From NCBI RefSeq assembly GCF_026552795.1, contig NZ_JANFPI010000004.1, positions 524,133 through 588,132 on the forward strand: a DNA stretch of 64,000 nt, in the 5' to 3' direction. Of this stretch, positions 8,689 to 16,320 are shown piece after piece. The notes under the pieces are model-generated. The model was not told the origin of the DNA and made no database searches. It worked only from the letters and a program-made list of their open reading frames with translations. Position 1 is the stretch's first letter; every line of letters starts with the position of its first letter. This DNA is from Ectorhizobium quercum (lineage in GTDB: Bacteria; Pseudomonadota; Alphaproteobacteria; Rhizobiales; Rhizobiaceae). Made by a program: the position numbers and the translations under genes.

Positions 8689-9482
8689 CCCTCGATTGCG
8701 TGGCGCAGGGCGCGCGAGACCGCGCCGCTCAGTCTGGAAAATTCGGCCTCGTAGCGCAGTTCCGGTTGCCGCGGATAGGCAAACGGAATGTCGAACACGT
8801 CGAGAATGCGCCCCGGCCGTCGCGACATCACCACCACCTTGCTCGACATGTAGACGGCCTCGGCGATCGAATGGGTGACGAAGATGCCGGTGAAGCCCTC
8901 ACGGACGTAGAGCGCGATCAGCTCGTCGTTCAGCCGCTCGCGGGTGATTTCGTCCAGCGCGCCGAACGGTTCGTCGAACATGAAGACGGTCGGGTTGAGG
9001 GCGAGCGAACGCGCCAGCGAGGCGCGCATGCGCATGCCGCCGGACAGGCGGCGCGGATAATGGTCCTCGAAGCCGGAAAGGCCGACGAGCGCGATCTTCT
9101 CGGCGGCGATCCTTGCGCGCTCGCTGGCGGAAAAGCCGCGCAGCTCCATCAGAAGCTCGACGTTTTCCCGCACCTTGCGCCAGGGAAGCAGCGTCGCGTC
9201 CTGGAAGGTGTAGCCGAGCTGCTGCCGGTCGACCCAGACCTTGCCGGCGGTGTGGGGGGAAAGGCCGCTGGCGATCTTGAGCAGCGTGGACTTGCCGCAG
9301 CCGGAAGGCCCGACGATGGAGACGAATTCGCCGGGGCGAATGGCGAGATCGACATCGCCGAGGGCCTCGGTGCCGTCCGGGAAGGTCATCGACACGCGGT
9401 CGAAGACGATCGCGTGGCCGCCGGGCAGACAGGCGGGCCGGGAGAGCGCTGCGGCCTGCGGCTCGGGAGAGGGTGACGTCAT
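8685..9482 (-). CDS. ABC transporter ATP-binding protein, NitT/TauT type
   Basis: A 265-residue nucleotide-binding subunit. The motifs are in order: Walker A GPSGCGKST, Q-loop YTFQDATLLPW, signature LSGGMRMRASLARSL, Walker B VFMFDEPFGALD, and an H-loop His in FVTHSIAEA. The LSGGM signature is typical of the SsuB/TauB/NrtD group. I start it at the ATG at 9482, where an AAGGAAG ribosome site lies 8 bases upstream; the open frame continues further upstream only because of high GC. It drives the permease at 7813-8688. Confidence 0.92.
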   Translation of the reverse strand: MTSPSPEPQAAALSRPACLPGGHAIVFDRVSMTFPDGTEALGDVDLAIRPGEFVSIVGPSGCGKSTLLKIASGLSPHTAGKVWVDRQQLGYTFQDATLLPWRKVRENVELLMELRGFSASERARIAAEKIALVGLSGFEDHYPRRLSGGMRMRASLARSLALNPTVFMFDEPFGALDEITRERLNDELIALYVREGFTGIFVTHSIAEAVYMSSKVVVMSRRPGRILDVFDIPFAYPRQPELRYEAEFSRLSGAVSRALRHAIEG

Positions 9483-9502
9483 CGCTTTCTTCCTTCGCCG
9501 GT

Positions 9503-10084
9503 TCAGAACCTGAGCATCGCCGCACGCACCTTCTCGACATAGGCCTCGGCCTCGGCGGGCGTCACGTTGTTCATATCGTAGAGCGCGTGATACTGCACCT
9601 TGACCCGCGGATTGCAGACGACGCGCAGGAAGCGCGTGGCGTTGCGCCGCGGTGCGTCGCCCAGAACCCACGCCCGCCAGCGCTTGGAGCCGTAGGTGGT
9701 CACGGTGGCGAGCTTGCGGATATTGGTCAAGCCCGGCGAAAGCTGGCCGTCGCGCAGCTTGAAGGACACGTCCGGCAGGAAGACCCGGTCGAAATAGCCC
9801 TTGAGGATGGCGGGCCAGCCGAAATTCCACACCGGGTGACAGAGCACCAGCGCGTCGCAGCTTTCCAGCCGCTCCACATAGCCGGCGACACGGCGGCGGT
9901 TGATGGAAATGTCGTGGTATTCGTGCCTATCCTCGGCCGACAGCACCGGATCGAACCCGTCCGCGTAGAGATCGAGGTCGTCGACCTCGTGGCCGGCCGC
10001 CTTCAGGCTTTCGACCACGACCTCGTGAAGGCGGGCGGCGAGACTGTCCCTGAGCGGGTGGGCGAAGATGACATGGACTTTCAT
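9503..10084 (-). CDS. Flavodoxin-fold NAD(P)H:quinone oxidoreductase
   Basis: A 193-residue soluble flavoprotein of the MdaB/KefF/NQO1 group. The N-terminal FMN/FAD phosphate loop is FAHPLRDSLAARL, and the second family landmark HPVWNFGWPAILKGYFDRVF is intact at about residues 83-102. Members transfer two electrons from NAD(P)H to quinones, azo or nitro compounds. In this operon it stands between the FAD-linked oxidase and the transporter. It could recycle electrons for the pathway or detoxify a quinone-like intermediate (inference). Length is normal. Confidence 0.85.
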   Translation of the reverse strand: MKVHVIFAHPLRDSLAARLHEVVVESLKAAGHEVDDLDLYADGFDPVLSAEDRHEYHDISINRRRVAGYVERLESCDALVLCHPVWNFGWPAILKGYFDRVFLPDVSFKLRDGQLSPGLTNIRKLATVTTYGSKRWRAWVLGDAPRRNATRFLRVVCNPRVKVQYHALYDMNNVTPAEAEAYVEKVRAAMLRF

Positions 10085-10113
10085 CGGGGCACTTTCATGG
10101 AACGGATTCCGGA

Positions 10114-11508
10114 TCAGCGGTTGAAGAGAAAGACGCGGCCCGGCTCCGGCACCCAGTCGGGATGGGTCCAGGCGATCATCTTGCCCGGATTGAGCAGGCC
10201 CTTGGGATCGGTCTGCCGCTTGAAGTCGAGCTGGGCCGGGTCGGTGCGCTTCATGCCGCCCTCCTCGAGCGTGACGCGGTGCGGATTGAAGACGGTGACG
10301 CCGAAGCGCGTTTCGAGCAGCCCGATCAGCTCCTCCAGCCGTCCGGCCGAGGTGTAGCGCACCAAGGGGAGCGCCACCGCCGCGACCTTGCCGTCGACAA
10401 AGCGGGTGAATTCGAAATGCAGCAGCAGCTCGTCGCCGAAGGCTTCCCCGAGACGGGCGATGGCGCCGTAGAGATCGTCCTGCGGCAGCATCATCTGGAG
10501 ATAGGTCATGGACGGGTCGATCTTCAGCGCCCGCAGCGTCGTGTGGTTCCAGCAGATTTCGTAGACCGGCGGCAGGCGATGGCCTTCGCCGTCGCGGTCG
10601 GAACGGAAGCGGACGGCGGCGCCCGGCGTGCCGGCCACGGTCTCCTCCAGCGCGGCGAGGCTGTCGCGCAGCACGATGGCGGCGACGAGTGCCTCGCCCT
10701 TGCCGAGGAAAGGGGCGTGCCGGTTGAAATAGCGGTCGGGAATGGCGCTTTCGAAGGTGGACAGCATGCGCTTGCCGATGGCGTCGTTCTCGCCGATTGC
10801 GAAGGTCAGCCGGGTGGCGGCGGAGAAATCCGCCGCGCCGACCAGCACCTCCACCCAGTCTCCGGCGGGATCGACCGGAATTTCGATTTCGGTGATCACG
10901 CCGTTGACGCCGTAGGCATGCGCGGCCTTGGAAATGTCCTCGCCGGTCAGCTCGACGATGCGCGGCTCGGCTTCCATCGTCACCAGCCGCACGCGGCGGA
11001 TGTTGGCCGGGTTGCGCAGGCCGCCCCAGCGGATGGCGCCGACGCCGCTGGAGCCGCCGGCGATGAAGCCGCCGAGCGTCGCCGTCGCGGTGGTGGAGGG
11101 GAAGAGGCGCAGTTCCAGCCCCCGTTCGCGGGCGGCCTTTTCGAGATGGCTCATCACGGCGCCCGCCTCGGCGACGAGATGGTCGTCTCCGATGCTCAGG
11201 ATGCGGTCCATGTGCTTCATGTGCAGCACGGCGCCGCCGTGAAGCGGCATGGCCTGCCCGTAATTGCCGGTGCCGGCGCCGCGCACTGTGACGGGAACGT
11301 CATGGGCGTGGCAGATCGACAGGATCTCGATCACCTCCGCCTCGCTTCGGGGCGCGACGACGAAATCGCCGCAGACATCCTTGAGCTGTTCCTTCAGGAT
11401 CGGGCTGTACCAGTAGAAATCGCGGCTTTTCTGCTGCACGGTCCGGGCATTGTCGTCCAGATCGAACCGGGCGAGCGCTGCCCGGCAGGCTTCGAGGTCG
11501 CTCGTCAT
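10114..11508 (-). CDS. FAD-linked oxidase, GlcD/VAO family
   Basis: A 464-residue flavoprotein. The N-terminal FAD_binding_4 (PCMH) domain includes VAPRSEAEVIEILSICH and the pyrophosphate loop VTVRGAGTGNYGQAMP, then SSGVGAIRWGGLRNP. The C-terminal cap ends with DPKGLLNPGKMI, the usual GlcD-like tail. Relatives oxidise 2-hydroxy acids or similar substrates. I prefer the ATG at 11508, which overlaps the amidohydrolase stop (ATGA) and has GGAAAAG six bases upstream; a start four codons earlier lacks a ribosome site. Substrate unknown. In context it would oxidise a ring-opened or deaminated product. Confidence 0.85.
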   Translation of the reverse strand: MTSDLEACRAALARFDLDDNARTVQQKSRDFYWYSPILKEQLKDVCGDFVVAPRSEAEVIEILSICHAHDVPVTVRGAGTGNYGQAMPLHGGAVLHMKHMDRILSIGDDHLVAEAGAVMSHLEKAARERGLELRLFPSTTATATLGGFIAGGSSGVGAIRWGGLRNPANIRRVRLVTMEAEPRIVELTGEDISKAAHAYGVNGVITEIEIPVDPAGDWVEVLVGAADFSAATRLTFAIGENDAIGKRMLSTFESAIPDRYFNRHAPFLGKGEALVAAIVLRDSLAALEETVAGTPGAAVRFRSDRDGEGHRLPPVYEICWNHTTLRALKIDPSMTYLQMMLPQDDLYGAIARLGEAFGDELLLHFEFTRFVDGKVAAVALPLVRYTSAGRLEELIGLLETRFGVTVFNPHRVTLEEGGMKRTDPAQLDFKRQTDPKGLLNPGKMIAWTHPDWVPEPGRVFLFNR

Positions 11509-12821
11509 GCGCTTTTCCATTTCAGGTTCGTGGCAGGGGTTTCGGCCCGGCTGTCGTCGTGAAGCGGCAGCTGCGTCCGTCCCCGGCGCAGGATGGTGCG
11601 GCCAGTCGCGGACCCGCCGAGGAGGTCGGCCCAGTCGTATGCCTCGAAGATCACCGCATCGGCGGCATGGCCGGCGGCCAGCGTGCCGGCGTCGTCCAGC
11701 CGCATGGCGCGCGCGGCGTCGCGATGGGCGGCCGGCGCCCAGCGGGCCGGCTCGGCTTCCAGTTGCGCGAGGAAATGCGCCTGCCGCACGACGGCCAGCA
11801 TGTCGAAATCGCCGTAGGGATAGAAGGCGTCGCGCACATTGTCGGAGGCGAAGGCGATGCCGACGCCCGCCGCCGCCAGCTCATGCACCGGCGCCATGCC
11901 GCGCCGCAGCGGCGTGCGGCCGGGCGCACGATCCTGAAGGAAACCGTTGGTCAGCGGCAGCGACACCACATGGATGCCGGCCTCGGCCATGCGGCCGATC
12001 AGGCGGTCGCGTTCGCCCTCCGGCTTCTGCGCCAGCGCGCAGCAATGGCCGGCGACGACCCGGCCGCCGAACCGGTGCCGCAGGACGGCATCTGTCAGCA
12101 GCGCCAGCCCGTCGGCGGCCGCATCCAGCGTCTCGTCGACATGCAGGTCGAGATCGAGGCCGTGGCGGGCTGCCGCCAGAACGAGCCTGTCCAGCCGCTC
12201 GGGCGTCGCCGCGCCGGGGCCGATGAAGGCGCCGAGAATGCCGCCGCGCCGGGCAATGTCGGCGCAGCGGTCGTCGAAATCCTCCTGCTCGACACGGAAC
12301 AGCGCCATGAGGGCGACCGCCTGGAGCGCGATCCGGTCCTTCCATGCCGCCTCGATCTCGGTGAAGGCGGTCCATGCCGCACTGCGGGCCGGCGTGTCGA
12401 ACGTGTCGAGATGCGTGCGCATGGCCACGGTGCCGTTGGCGTCCGCCCGGCGGAGGGCGGCGTCCATGCGCGCGATCAGGTCGTCTACCGTCCGGTTCGG
12501 GGCGTCGGCGAGGGAAAGCTCGACGGCGCGGCTAAGACCGTTGTCGGAAAAGCCGGTCCGGTGGGCGGTGAACGCCTTGTCGAGATGGACGTGCATGTCG
12601 ACGAAGCCCGGCAGCATCAGCCGCCCTCCAGCGTCGAGCCCGGGGCAGGGGCCGAGCGATGCGGCGGGCACGAAACGGCCGTCGCGGATGCCGATATCGG
12701 CGGTGGCGAGACCGCTGGCTGCATCGTGGTCGCGAAGGGGAAAACCTTCGGTGAGCGAGACCGGAACCCGCAGGTTGCGCAGGATGACCGGGCCGTTCCC
12801 GGGAAGGTCGAGGCCGGTCAT
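11505..12821 (-). CDS. Amidohydrolase, cytosine deaminase (CodA)-like
   Basis: A 438-residue metal-dependent hydrolase of the amidohydrolase superfamily. The first strand carries the metal-binding HxH at His77 and His79 (DMHVHLDKAF). Later come DLHVDE, the VAGHCCALA histidine, and the CodA-like SDNVRDAFYPYGDFDML with the catalytic Asp. This pattern is shared by cytosine and creatinine deaminases and by related pterin or triazine deaminases. It starts at 12821, overlapping the creatininase stop (ATGA). Pairing with a creatininase-family enzyme makes a cyclic guanidine, hydantoin or pyrimidine-like substrate plausible, but the exact one is not readable. Confidence 0.85.
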   Translation of the reverse strand: MTGLDLPGNGPVILRNLRVPVSLTEGFPLRDHDAASGLATADIGIRDGRFVPAASLGPCPGLDAGGRLMLPGFVDMHVHLDKAFTAHRTGFSDNGLSRAVELSLADAPNRTVDDLIARMDAALRRADANGTVAMRTHLDTFDTPARSAAWTAFTEIEAAWKDRIALQAVALMALFRVEQEDFDDRCADIARRGGILGAFIGPGAATPERLDRLVLAAARHGLDLDLHVDETLDAAADGLALLTDAVLRHRFGGRVVAGHCCALAQKPEGERDRLIGRMAEAGIHVVSLPLTNGFLQDRAPGRTPLRRGMAPVHELAAAGVGIAFASDNVRDAFYPYGDFDMLAVVRQAHFLAQLEAEPARWAPAAHRDAARAMRLDDAGTLAAGHAADAVIFEAYDWADLLGGSATGRTILRRGRTQLPLHDDSRAETPATNLKWKSA

Positions 12822-13621
12822 GCGCCGGCGTCCGGGGCGGTGTCGAACGGCGGCGTCAGGGCGGCGACCTCGTCGAGAAGCCGTCCGTAGCGGGCGGCGG
12901 CATGCTCGACGATGGCCCTGCCGGCTTCGGCGGTTGCGGCGGCGGCATTGCCCGCCACCCCGGCCGGATGCAGGTCTTCCGACACCCAGCCGAAGCCGAC
13001 CGGGCCGACCATGCGCAACACCTCGTTGCCGGCGGCCACGGCGGCGGAGGCCGGCACGAAATCGCGCGCCTGCGCCATATCCACCAGATCGGGCCGCAGA
13101 TGCAGCATGGCGGCCGTCTCGACCAGTCCGCCGTGAATGCCGTCGCGCTGTTCCTGCGGCGAGACGAGGCCGGGCGGGAAGCCCATCGCCATCCAGCCGG
13201 CGGTGACGGTGAGAAGTCGCGTTTCGATGCGCAGGCTGCGGGCCGCGATCTGGAGCACCGGCACGTTGCCGCCGTGGGCATTGAGAAGGACGAGCTTGCG
13301 GATGCCGGCCCGCGCGACGCTGCGCCCGATCTGCATGACGGTCGCCAGCAGCGTTTCCGCATCGAGTGTCACCGTGCCGGCGAAGGCAAGGTGCTCGTCC
13401 GACTTGGCGTAGGCGATGGCCGGCAGCAGGTAGACTTCGGCAGTCTCCGCCCGTGCCCCGGCCTCCCGCGCCATTGCTTCGGCGAGGATGCTGTCGGTGC
13501 CGAGCGGCAGGTGCGGCCCGTGCTGTTCCGTCGCGCCGACAGGCAGCAGGGCGACCGCGCGGTCCGGGTCTATGGCGCCAAAATCGGTTGTCTTCAGCGA
13601 TGGCCAGAAATGGAGAGGCAT
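12818..13621 (-). CDS. Creatininase-family amide hydrolase
   Basis: A 267-residue enzyme of the creatinine amidohydrolase fold. Metal ligands are visible as Glu32, His34 and Asp43 in GATEQHGPHLPLGTDS, with His116 in LNAHGGN. A typical HGGLVETAAMLHL segment follows. Family members open cyclic amides (creatinine to creatine) or act as deformylases on formamidopyrimidines, and one branch (MftE) is a peptidase. Length is normal for the family (about 240-270). It is the first gene of the long minus-strand operon, downstream of a candidate IclR operator. Substrate within the family is not certain. Confidence 0.88.
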   Translation of the reverse strand: MPLHFWPSLKTTDFGAIDPDRAVALLPVGATEQHGPHLPLGTDSILAEAMAREAGARAETAEVYLLPAIAYAKSDEHLAFAGTVTLDAETLLATVMQIGRSVARAGIRKLVLLNAHGGNVPVLQIAARSLRIETRLLTVTAGWMAMGFPPGLVSPQEQRDGIHGGLVETAAMLHLRPDLVDMAQARDFVPASAAVAAGNEVLRMVGPVGFGWVSEDLHPAGVAGNAAAATAEAGRAIVEHAAARYGRLLDEVAALTPPFDTAPDAGA

Positions 13622-13640
13622 GGCGGTTTGTTCGTTTATC

Positions 13641-13652
13641 GATCAAATGTTC
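13641..13652. promoter_or_regulatory. Candidate IclR operator 1 (upstream of the creatininase operon)
   Basis: GATCAAATGTTC, one mismatch from the near-palindrome GAACAAATGTTC seen at 15580-15591. It lies 20 bases upstream of the creatininase start. Confidence 0.5.
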
Positions 13653-13736
13653 GCTAAATCGTAACGCAAAGCATCGCGACGTCAAGCGGGAAAATGCTGC
13701 GCCGCGCCGCGGTGGCGGTGACGGAAGTCGAATAGT

Positions 13737-13748
13737 GAACATTTGCTC
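13737..13748. promoter_or_regulatory. Candidate IclR operator 2 (upstream of the IclR gene)
   Basis: GAACATTTGCTC, one mismatch from the reverse complement of GAACAAATGTTC and followed by TATTATCGAG. It lies 55 bases before the IclR start and suggests autoregulation. Confidence 0.5.
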
Positions 13749-13803
13749 TATTATCGAGCGCGCAAATCGGCTATGCCGGCCCTTACGAACCGAGGATTGC
13801 CGC

Positions 13804-14568
13804 ATGCTGGACGAGAACGACAGGGAAATCTCGCTGACCTTCGCGAAGGGGCTGGCCGTTCTGCTCGCCTTCGATGCCAGGGACCGCTCGATCACCATAT
13901 CGGAGATCGCGGAAAAGGTGAAACTCAACCGCGCCGTCGCCCGGCGGCTGGTGCGCACGCTGGAGCAGCTCGGCTATGTGAGCTGCGACCGGGGCCGCTA
14001 CGAACTGACCCCGCATGTGCTGCGCCTCAGCCAGGGCTTCATCGAGGGGCGCGGCATTCCGCAGATCATCCAGCCCATCCTGCGCAACGCCGCCCAGGAG
14101 GTGGGGGAGGCCGTCTCCTTCGCCATGCTGGACGAGACGGATGCCGTCTATGTGGCGCATGCCTTCATCCCCGCGCGCTTCACCCTCAACCGCGTGACGA
14201 TCGGCACGCGCGTTCCCCTGCCGCCGACCGCGGCCGGCCGGGCCATCCTCGCCTTTCTCGATGCCGGACGGCGGGGCGACATCCTCGCCGGGGCCGAGTT
14301 CGCGGCCCATACCGACCGCACCGAGACCGACCGGGCCCGGTTCGAGGCCGCGTTGCAGGAGGTCAGAAGCCGGGGCTTCGCCCTGACCGACAGCGAATAT
14401 GTCAGCGGCGTCGGGTCGCTGGCCGTGCCGGTCTTCGATCCGGCGCTGAACGCGGTGATCGGGGCCGTCTCGATCATCTTCGAGCATGGGCGCTACAGCG
14501 AGACGGAACTGGCGGACATCGCCGCCCGCCTCAAGGTCTGCGCCACCCATGTCGCTTCCACGTTCTAG
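13804..14568 (+). CDS. IclR-family transcriptional regulator
   Basis: A 254-residue regulator. Residues 8-70 are the winged helix-turn-helix (ITISEIAEKVKLNRAVARRLVRTLEQLGYV) and residues 85-250 the IclR effector domain. The latter shows VSFAMLDETDAVYVAH, PLPPTAAGRAILA, RSRGFALTDSEYVSGVGSLAVPVFD and the final AIGAVSI-like strand. Start at ATG 13804 after a GAGG ribosome site; the open frame extends far upstream without support. It is divergent from the creatininase-to-FolD operon and is followed by a FolD-like gene and a secreted protein. Three similar near-palindromes upstream of these units make it the likely regulator of the whole locus. Confidence 0.92.
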   Translation: MLDENDREISLTFAKGLAVLLAFDARDRSITISEIAEKVKLNRAVARRLVRTLEQLGYVSCDRGRYELTPHVLRLSQGFIEGRGIPQIIQPILRNAAQEVGEAVSFAMLDETDAVYVAHAFIPARFTLNRVTIGTRVPLPPTAAGRAILAFLDAGRRGDILAGAEFAAHTDRTETDRARFEAALQEVRSRGFALTDSEYVSGVGSLAVPVFDPALNAVIGAVSIIFEHGRYSETELADIAARLKVCATHVASTF

Positions 14569-14670
14569 AGTATTTCCGCTTTTCTCCGAATCGCGAAAAT
14601 TCTCTCATTGTTTGTTTGTACGCATTTCCGGACGCAAAACCGGTTCCCGCTTTTGCTGGAAATGCTCTAG
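14568..14670. repeat. RIME-like mosaic repeat, full copy
   Basis: Inverted relative to the copy at 4561-4663 and aligned with it from end to end: CTAGAGTATTTCC... first, then CGCATTTCCGGACGCAAAAC...GCTGGAAATGCTCTAG. It begins at the last base of the IclR stop and ends at the AGGAG ribosome site of the next gene, so it fills the whole intergenic space. Confidence 0.87.
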
Positions 14671-14682
14671 GAGACCCCCGGC

Positions 14683-15513
14683 ATGCCCAGTTTCTTCACC
14701 GGCTTCGAACTCGCCGCGCGCCTGAATGCGGAGACCCGCCGGCGCGTCGCGGCGCTGGCCCGGCCGCCGCGCTGCGTGGCGCTTCTCGATGCCGCCAATG
14801 CCGGCATGGCCGCCTATGCCCGCCGGCAGCAGGCCTTTGCCGGGGAAGCCGGAATCGTGCTGGCGCCGGAACCCTATCCGGCCAACCCTGAAGCCGTCAT
14901 GCGCCGTCTGGCGGAACTGGCCGGCGACGAAGAGGTCGATGCGGTGGTGACGCTCTATCCGCTGCCGGCCGGTGTCGGCGCGCTGGAGGCGGCGCTGGCG
15001 CTCGGCGCCGGCAAGGACGTCGACGGGCTGCACCCGGAAAATGCCGGCGCGCTGGCGCTCGGCGCTCCGGCCCGCCCCCCTGCGACGGCGAAGGCCTGCC
15101 GGCTGATCGCGGAGGAACTGGCCGGGCCGCTGAAAGGCAAAGAGATCGTGCTGGTCGGCGCCTCGCGTATCGTCGGGCGCCCGCTGGCCAGCCTGCTGCT
15201 CGACGCCGAGGCGACGGTGACGATCACCCATGCCGCGACGCGCGATCTCGCCGCCCATACCCGCGAAGCCGATATCGTCATCACCGCCGCCGGCGTTCCC
15301 GGCCTGATCGGCGCCGGTCATCTGCGCGATGGCGCGACCGTTCTCGACGTCTCGATCAACCGCGGCCCGCACGGTCTGGTGGGCGACGTGGACGTGGCGA
15401 GCCTCGAAGGACGGTCCGTCACCGTCACGCATGTGCCGGATGGCGTCGGCCCGGTCACGACCGCCTGCCTGCTGGCCAACATCGCCGAAGCCGCTGCCGG
15501 AAGGGCGCTGTGA
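14683..15513 (+). CDS. FolD-like protein lacking the catalytic lysine
   Basis: A 276-residue relative of methylenetetrahydrofolate dehydrogenase/cyclohydrolase. It keeps KDVDGLHPENAG, the Rossmann segment GASRIVGRPLASLL, VLDVSINRG, GDVDV and VPDGVGPVTTACLLAN. It is clearly degenerate elsewhere: the YxxxK catalytic pair reads Tyr45...Gln49 (YARRQ), VQLPLP is VTLYPLP, and PCTP is replaced by RPPATAK. In known FolD enzymes the lysine is needed for cyclohydrolase activity. This protein may therefore be a dehydrogenase only, act on a different pterin or one-carbon adduct, or pair with the intact FolD at 5711-6559. Its AGGAG ribosome site abuts the RIME repeat. Confidence 0.85.
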   Translation: MPSFFTGFELAARLNAETRRRVAALARPPRCVALLDAANAGMAAYARRQQAFAGEAGIVLAPEPYPANPEAVMRRLAELAGDEEVDAVVTLYPLPAGVGALEAALALGAGKDVDGLHPENAGALALGAPARPPATAKACRLIAEELAGPLKGKEIVLVGASRIVGRPLASLLLDAEATVTITHAATRDLAAHTREADIVITAAGVPGLIGAGHLRDGATVLDVSINRGPHGLVGDVDVASLEGRSVTVTHVPDGVGPVTTACLLANIAEAAAGRAL

Positions 15514-15579
15514 CGTGACCGGATTTTCGCGGCCGCGATATTGCGCAACCGCAAGAAATCGAGTTTGATTGCATCATAC

Positions 15580-15591
15580 GAACAAATGTTC
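15580..15591. promoter_or_regulatory. Candidate IclR operator 3 (upstream of the NTF2-like gene)
   Basis: GAACAAATGTTC, the best near-palindrome of the three, followed by GATTATCGA as site 2 is followed by TATTATCGA. It lies 27 bases before the start of the secreted protein gene. Confidence 0.55.
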
Positions 15592-15618
15592 GATTATCGA
15601 CAAAACAAGGGGAACACT

Positions 15619-16248
15619 ATGCCGAACCGTCTTCGCTCGCTGGCCGTGAAGGCCGTTGCCGCCGCTGCGCTGCTTGCCGGGCTCGCCCTGCCTGCCGCCG
15701 CCACCGAGATCCGCCCGGGCGTGACCTATGCCGGAACGCCGTCCGGCGATCCGGCCCGCGCGGCGATGGAAAACCTGATCTTCGACCTCGCCTCGTCCTG
15801 GGCCTCCTGCAATGCCGACCTGATGCGCAACGCCGTCACGGAGGACGTCGAATTTTCCTATCCGACCAGCGCGATCAGCGGCCGCGACAAGATGCTGGCC
15901 GATCTGGAGGCCTTCTGCAAGAGCGCCAAGGACACCAGCATCTACCTGCCGGAAGATGCCTTCTTCATCGACACGGAAAGCGGCCGCATCGCCGCCGAGC
16001 TTCAGTTCCGCACCTTCCAGCGCGGCAACCGGCAGGTGGTCAACGACGTCTGGATCGCCCATGTCCGGGACGGCAAGCTGAGCGTCGTCAAGGAATATCT
16101 CGACGGCCGCGTGAAGGACCTTCAGGCGCTGGGCGTGCTCCAGCTGGAAGAAAGCCCGAAGACGCTGACGCCCTGGCCCGCCCGCACCGAGAAATGGGCG
16201 GCCTGCTTCCCGCTCGTCAAGGCCGCGCCGACCAATACCTGCCCGTAA
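15619..16248 (+). CDS. Secreted NTF2/SnoaL-like protein
   Basis: A 209-residue protein with a Sec signal peptide (basic start, then VAAAALLAGLALPAAA, cleavage about residue 28). The mature part has the NTF2-like cone-fold pattern: NLIFDLASSWASCNADLMRNAVTEDVEFSYP, GRDKMLADLEAFCKS and a C-terminal VVNDVWIAHVRDGKLSVVKEYLDGR. Such folds form small-molecule pockets used as binding proteins, isomerases or hydrolases. I start at ATG 15619 with AGGGGAA five bases upstream. It lies 105 bases after the FolD-like gene with its own candidate operator, so it may be separately transcribed but coregulated. A periplasmic role in first contact with the substrate is possible; function not known. Confidence 0.75.
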   Translation: MPNRLRSLAVKAVAAAALLAGLALPAAATEIRPGVTYAGTPSGDPARAAMENLIFDLASSWASCNADLMRNAVTEDVEFSYPTSAISGRDKMLADLEAFCKSAKDTSIYLPEDAFFIDTESGRIAAELQFRTFQRGNRQVVNDVWIAHVRDGKLSVVKEYLDGRVKDLQALGVLQLEESPKTLTPWPARTEKWAACFPLVKAAPTNTCP

Positions 16249-16250
16249 AA

Positions 16251-16299
16251 AGCATTTCCAGCAAAAGTGCGAAGCGGTTTTGCGTCCGGAAATGCTCTA
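16251..16299. repeat. Half RIME-like repeat between convergent genes
   Basis: AGCATTTCCAGCAAAAGTGC...GCGTCCGGAAATGCTCT, a single palindrome matching the left half of the 4561-4663 copy almost base for base. It lies directly after the NTF2-like stop and before the convergent TonB-like stop, and may act as a hairpin terminator for both. Confidence 0.85.
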
Positions 16300-16320
16300 A
16301 CGACCCCTGCGTCCGGCCCT

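Noticed and set aside
11505..13958. A single 817-codon minus-strand frame that would fuse extra N-terminal sequence to the amidohydrolase.
   Set aside because: The real gene starts at 12821 in an ATGA overlap with the creatininase stop; the upstream part is another-frame reading of the creatininase gene.
14486..14725. Short frames containing FCWKCSR- or FQQK-like peptides around 14605-14700.
   Set aside because: These are translations of the RIME repeat and not genes.
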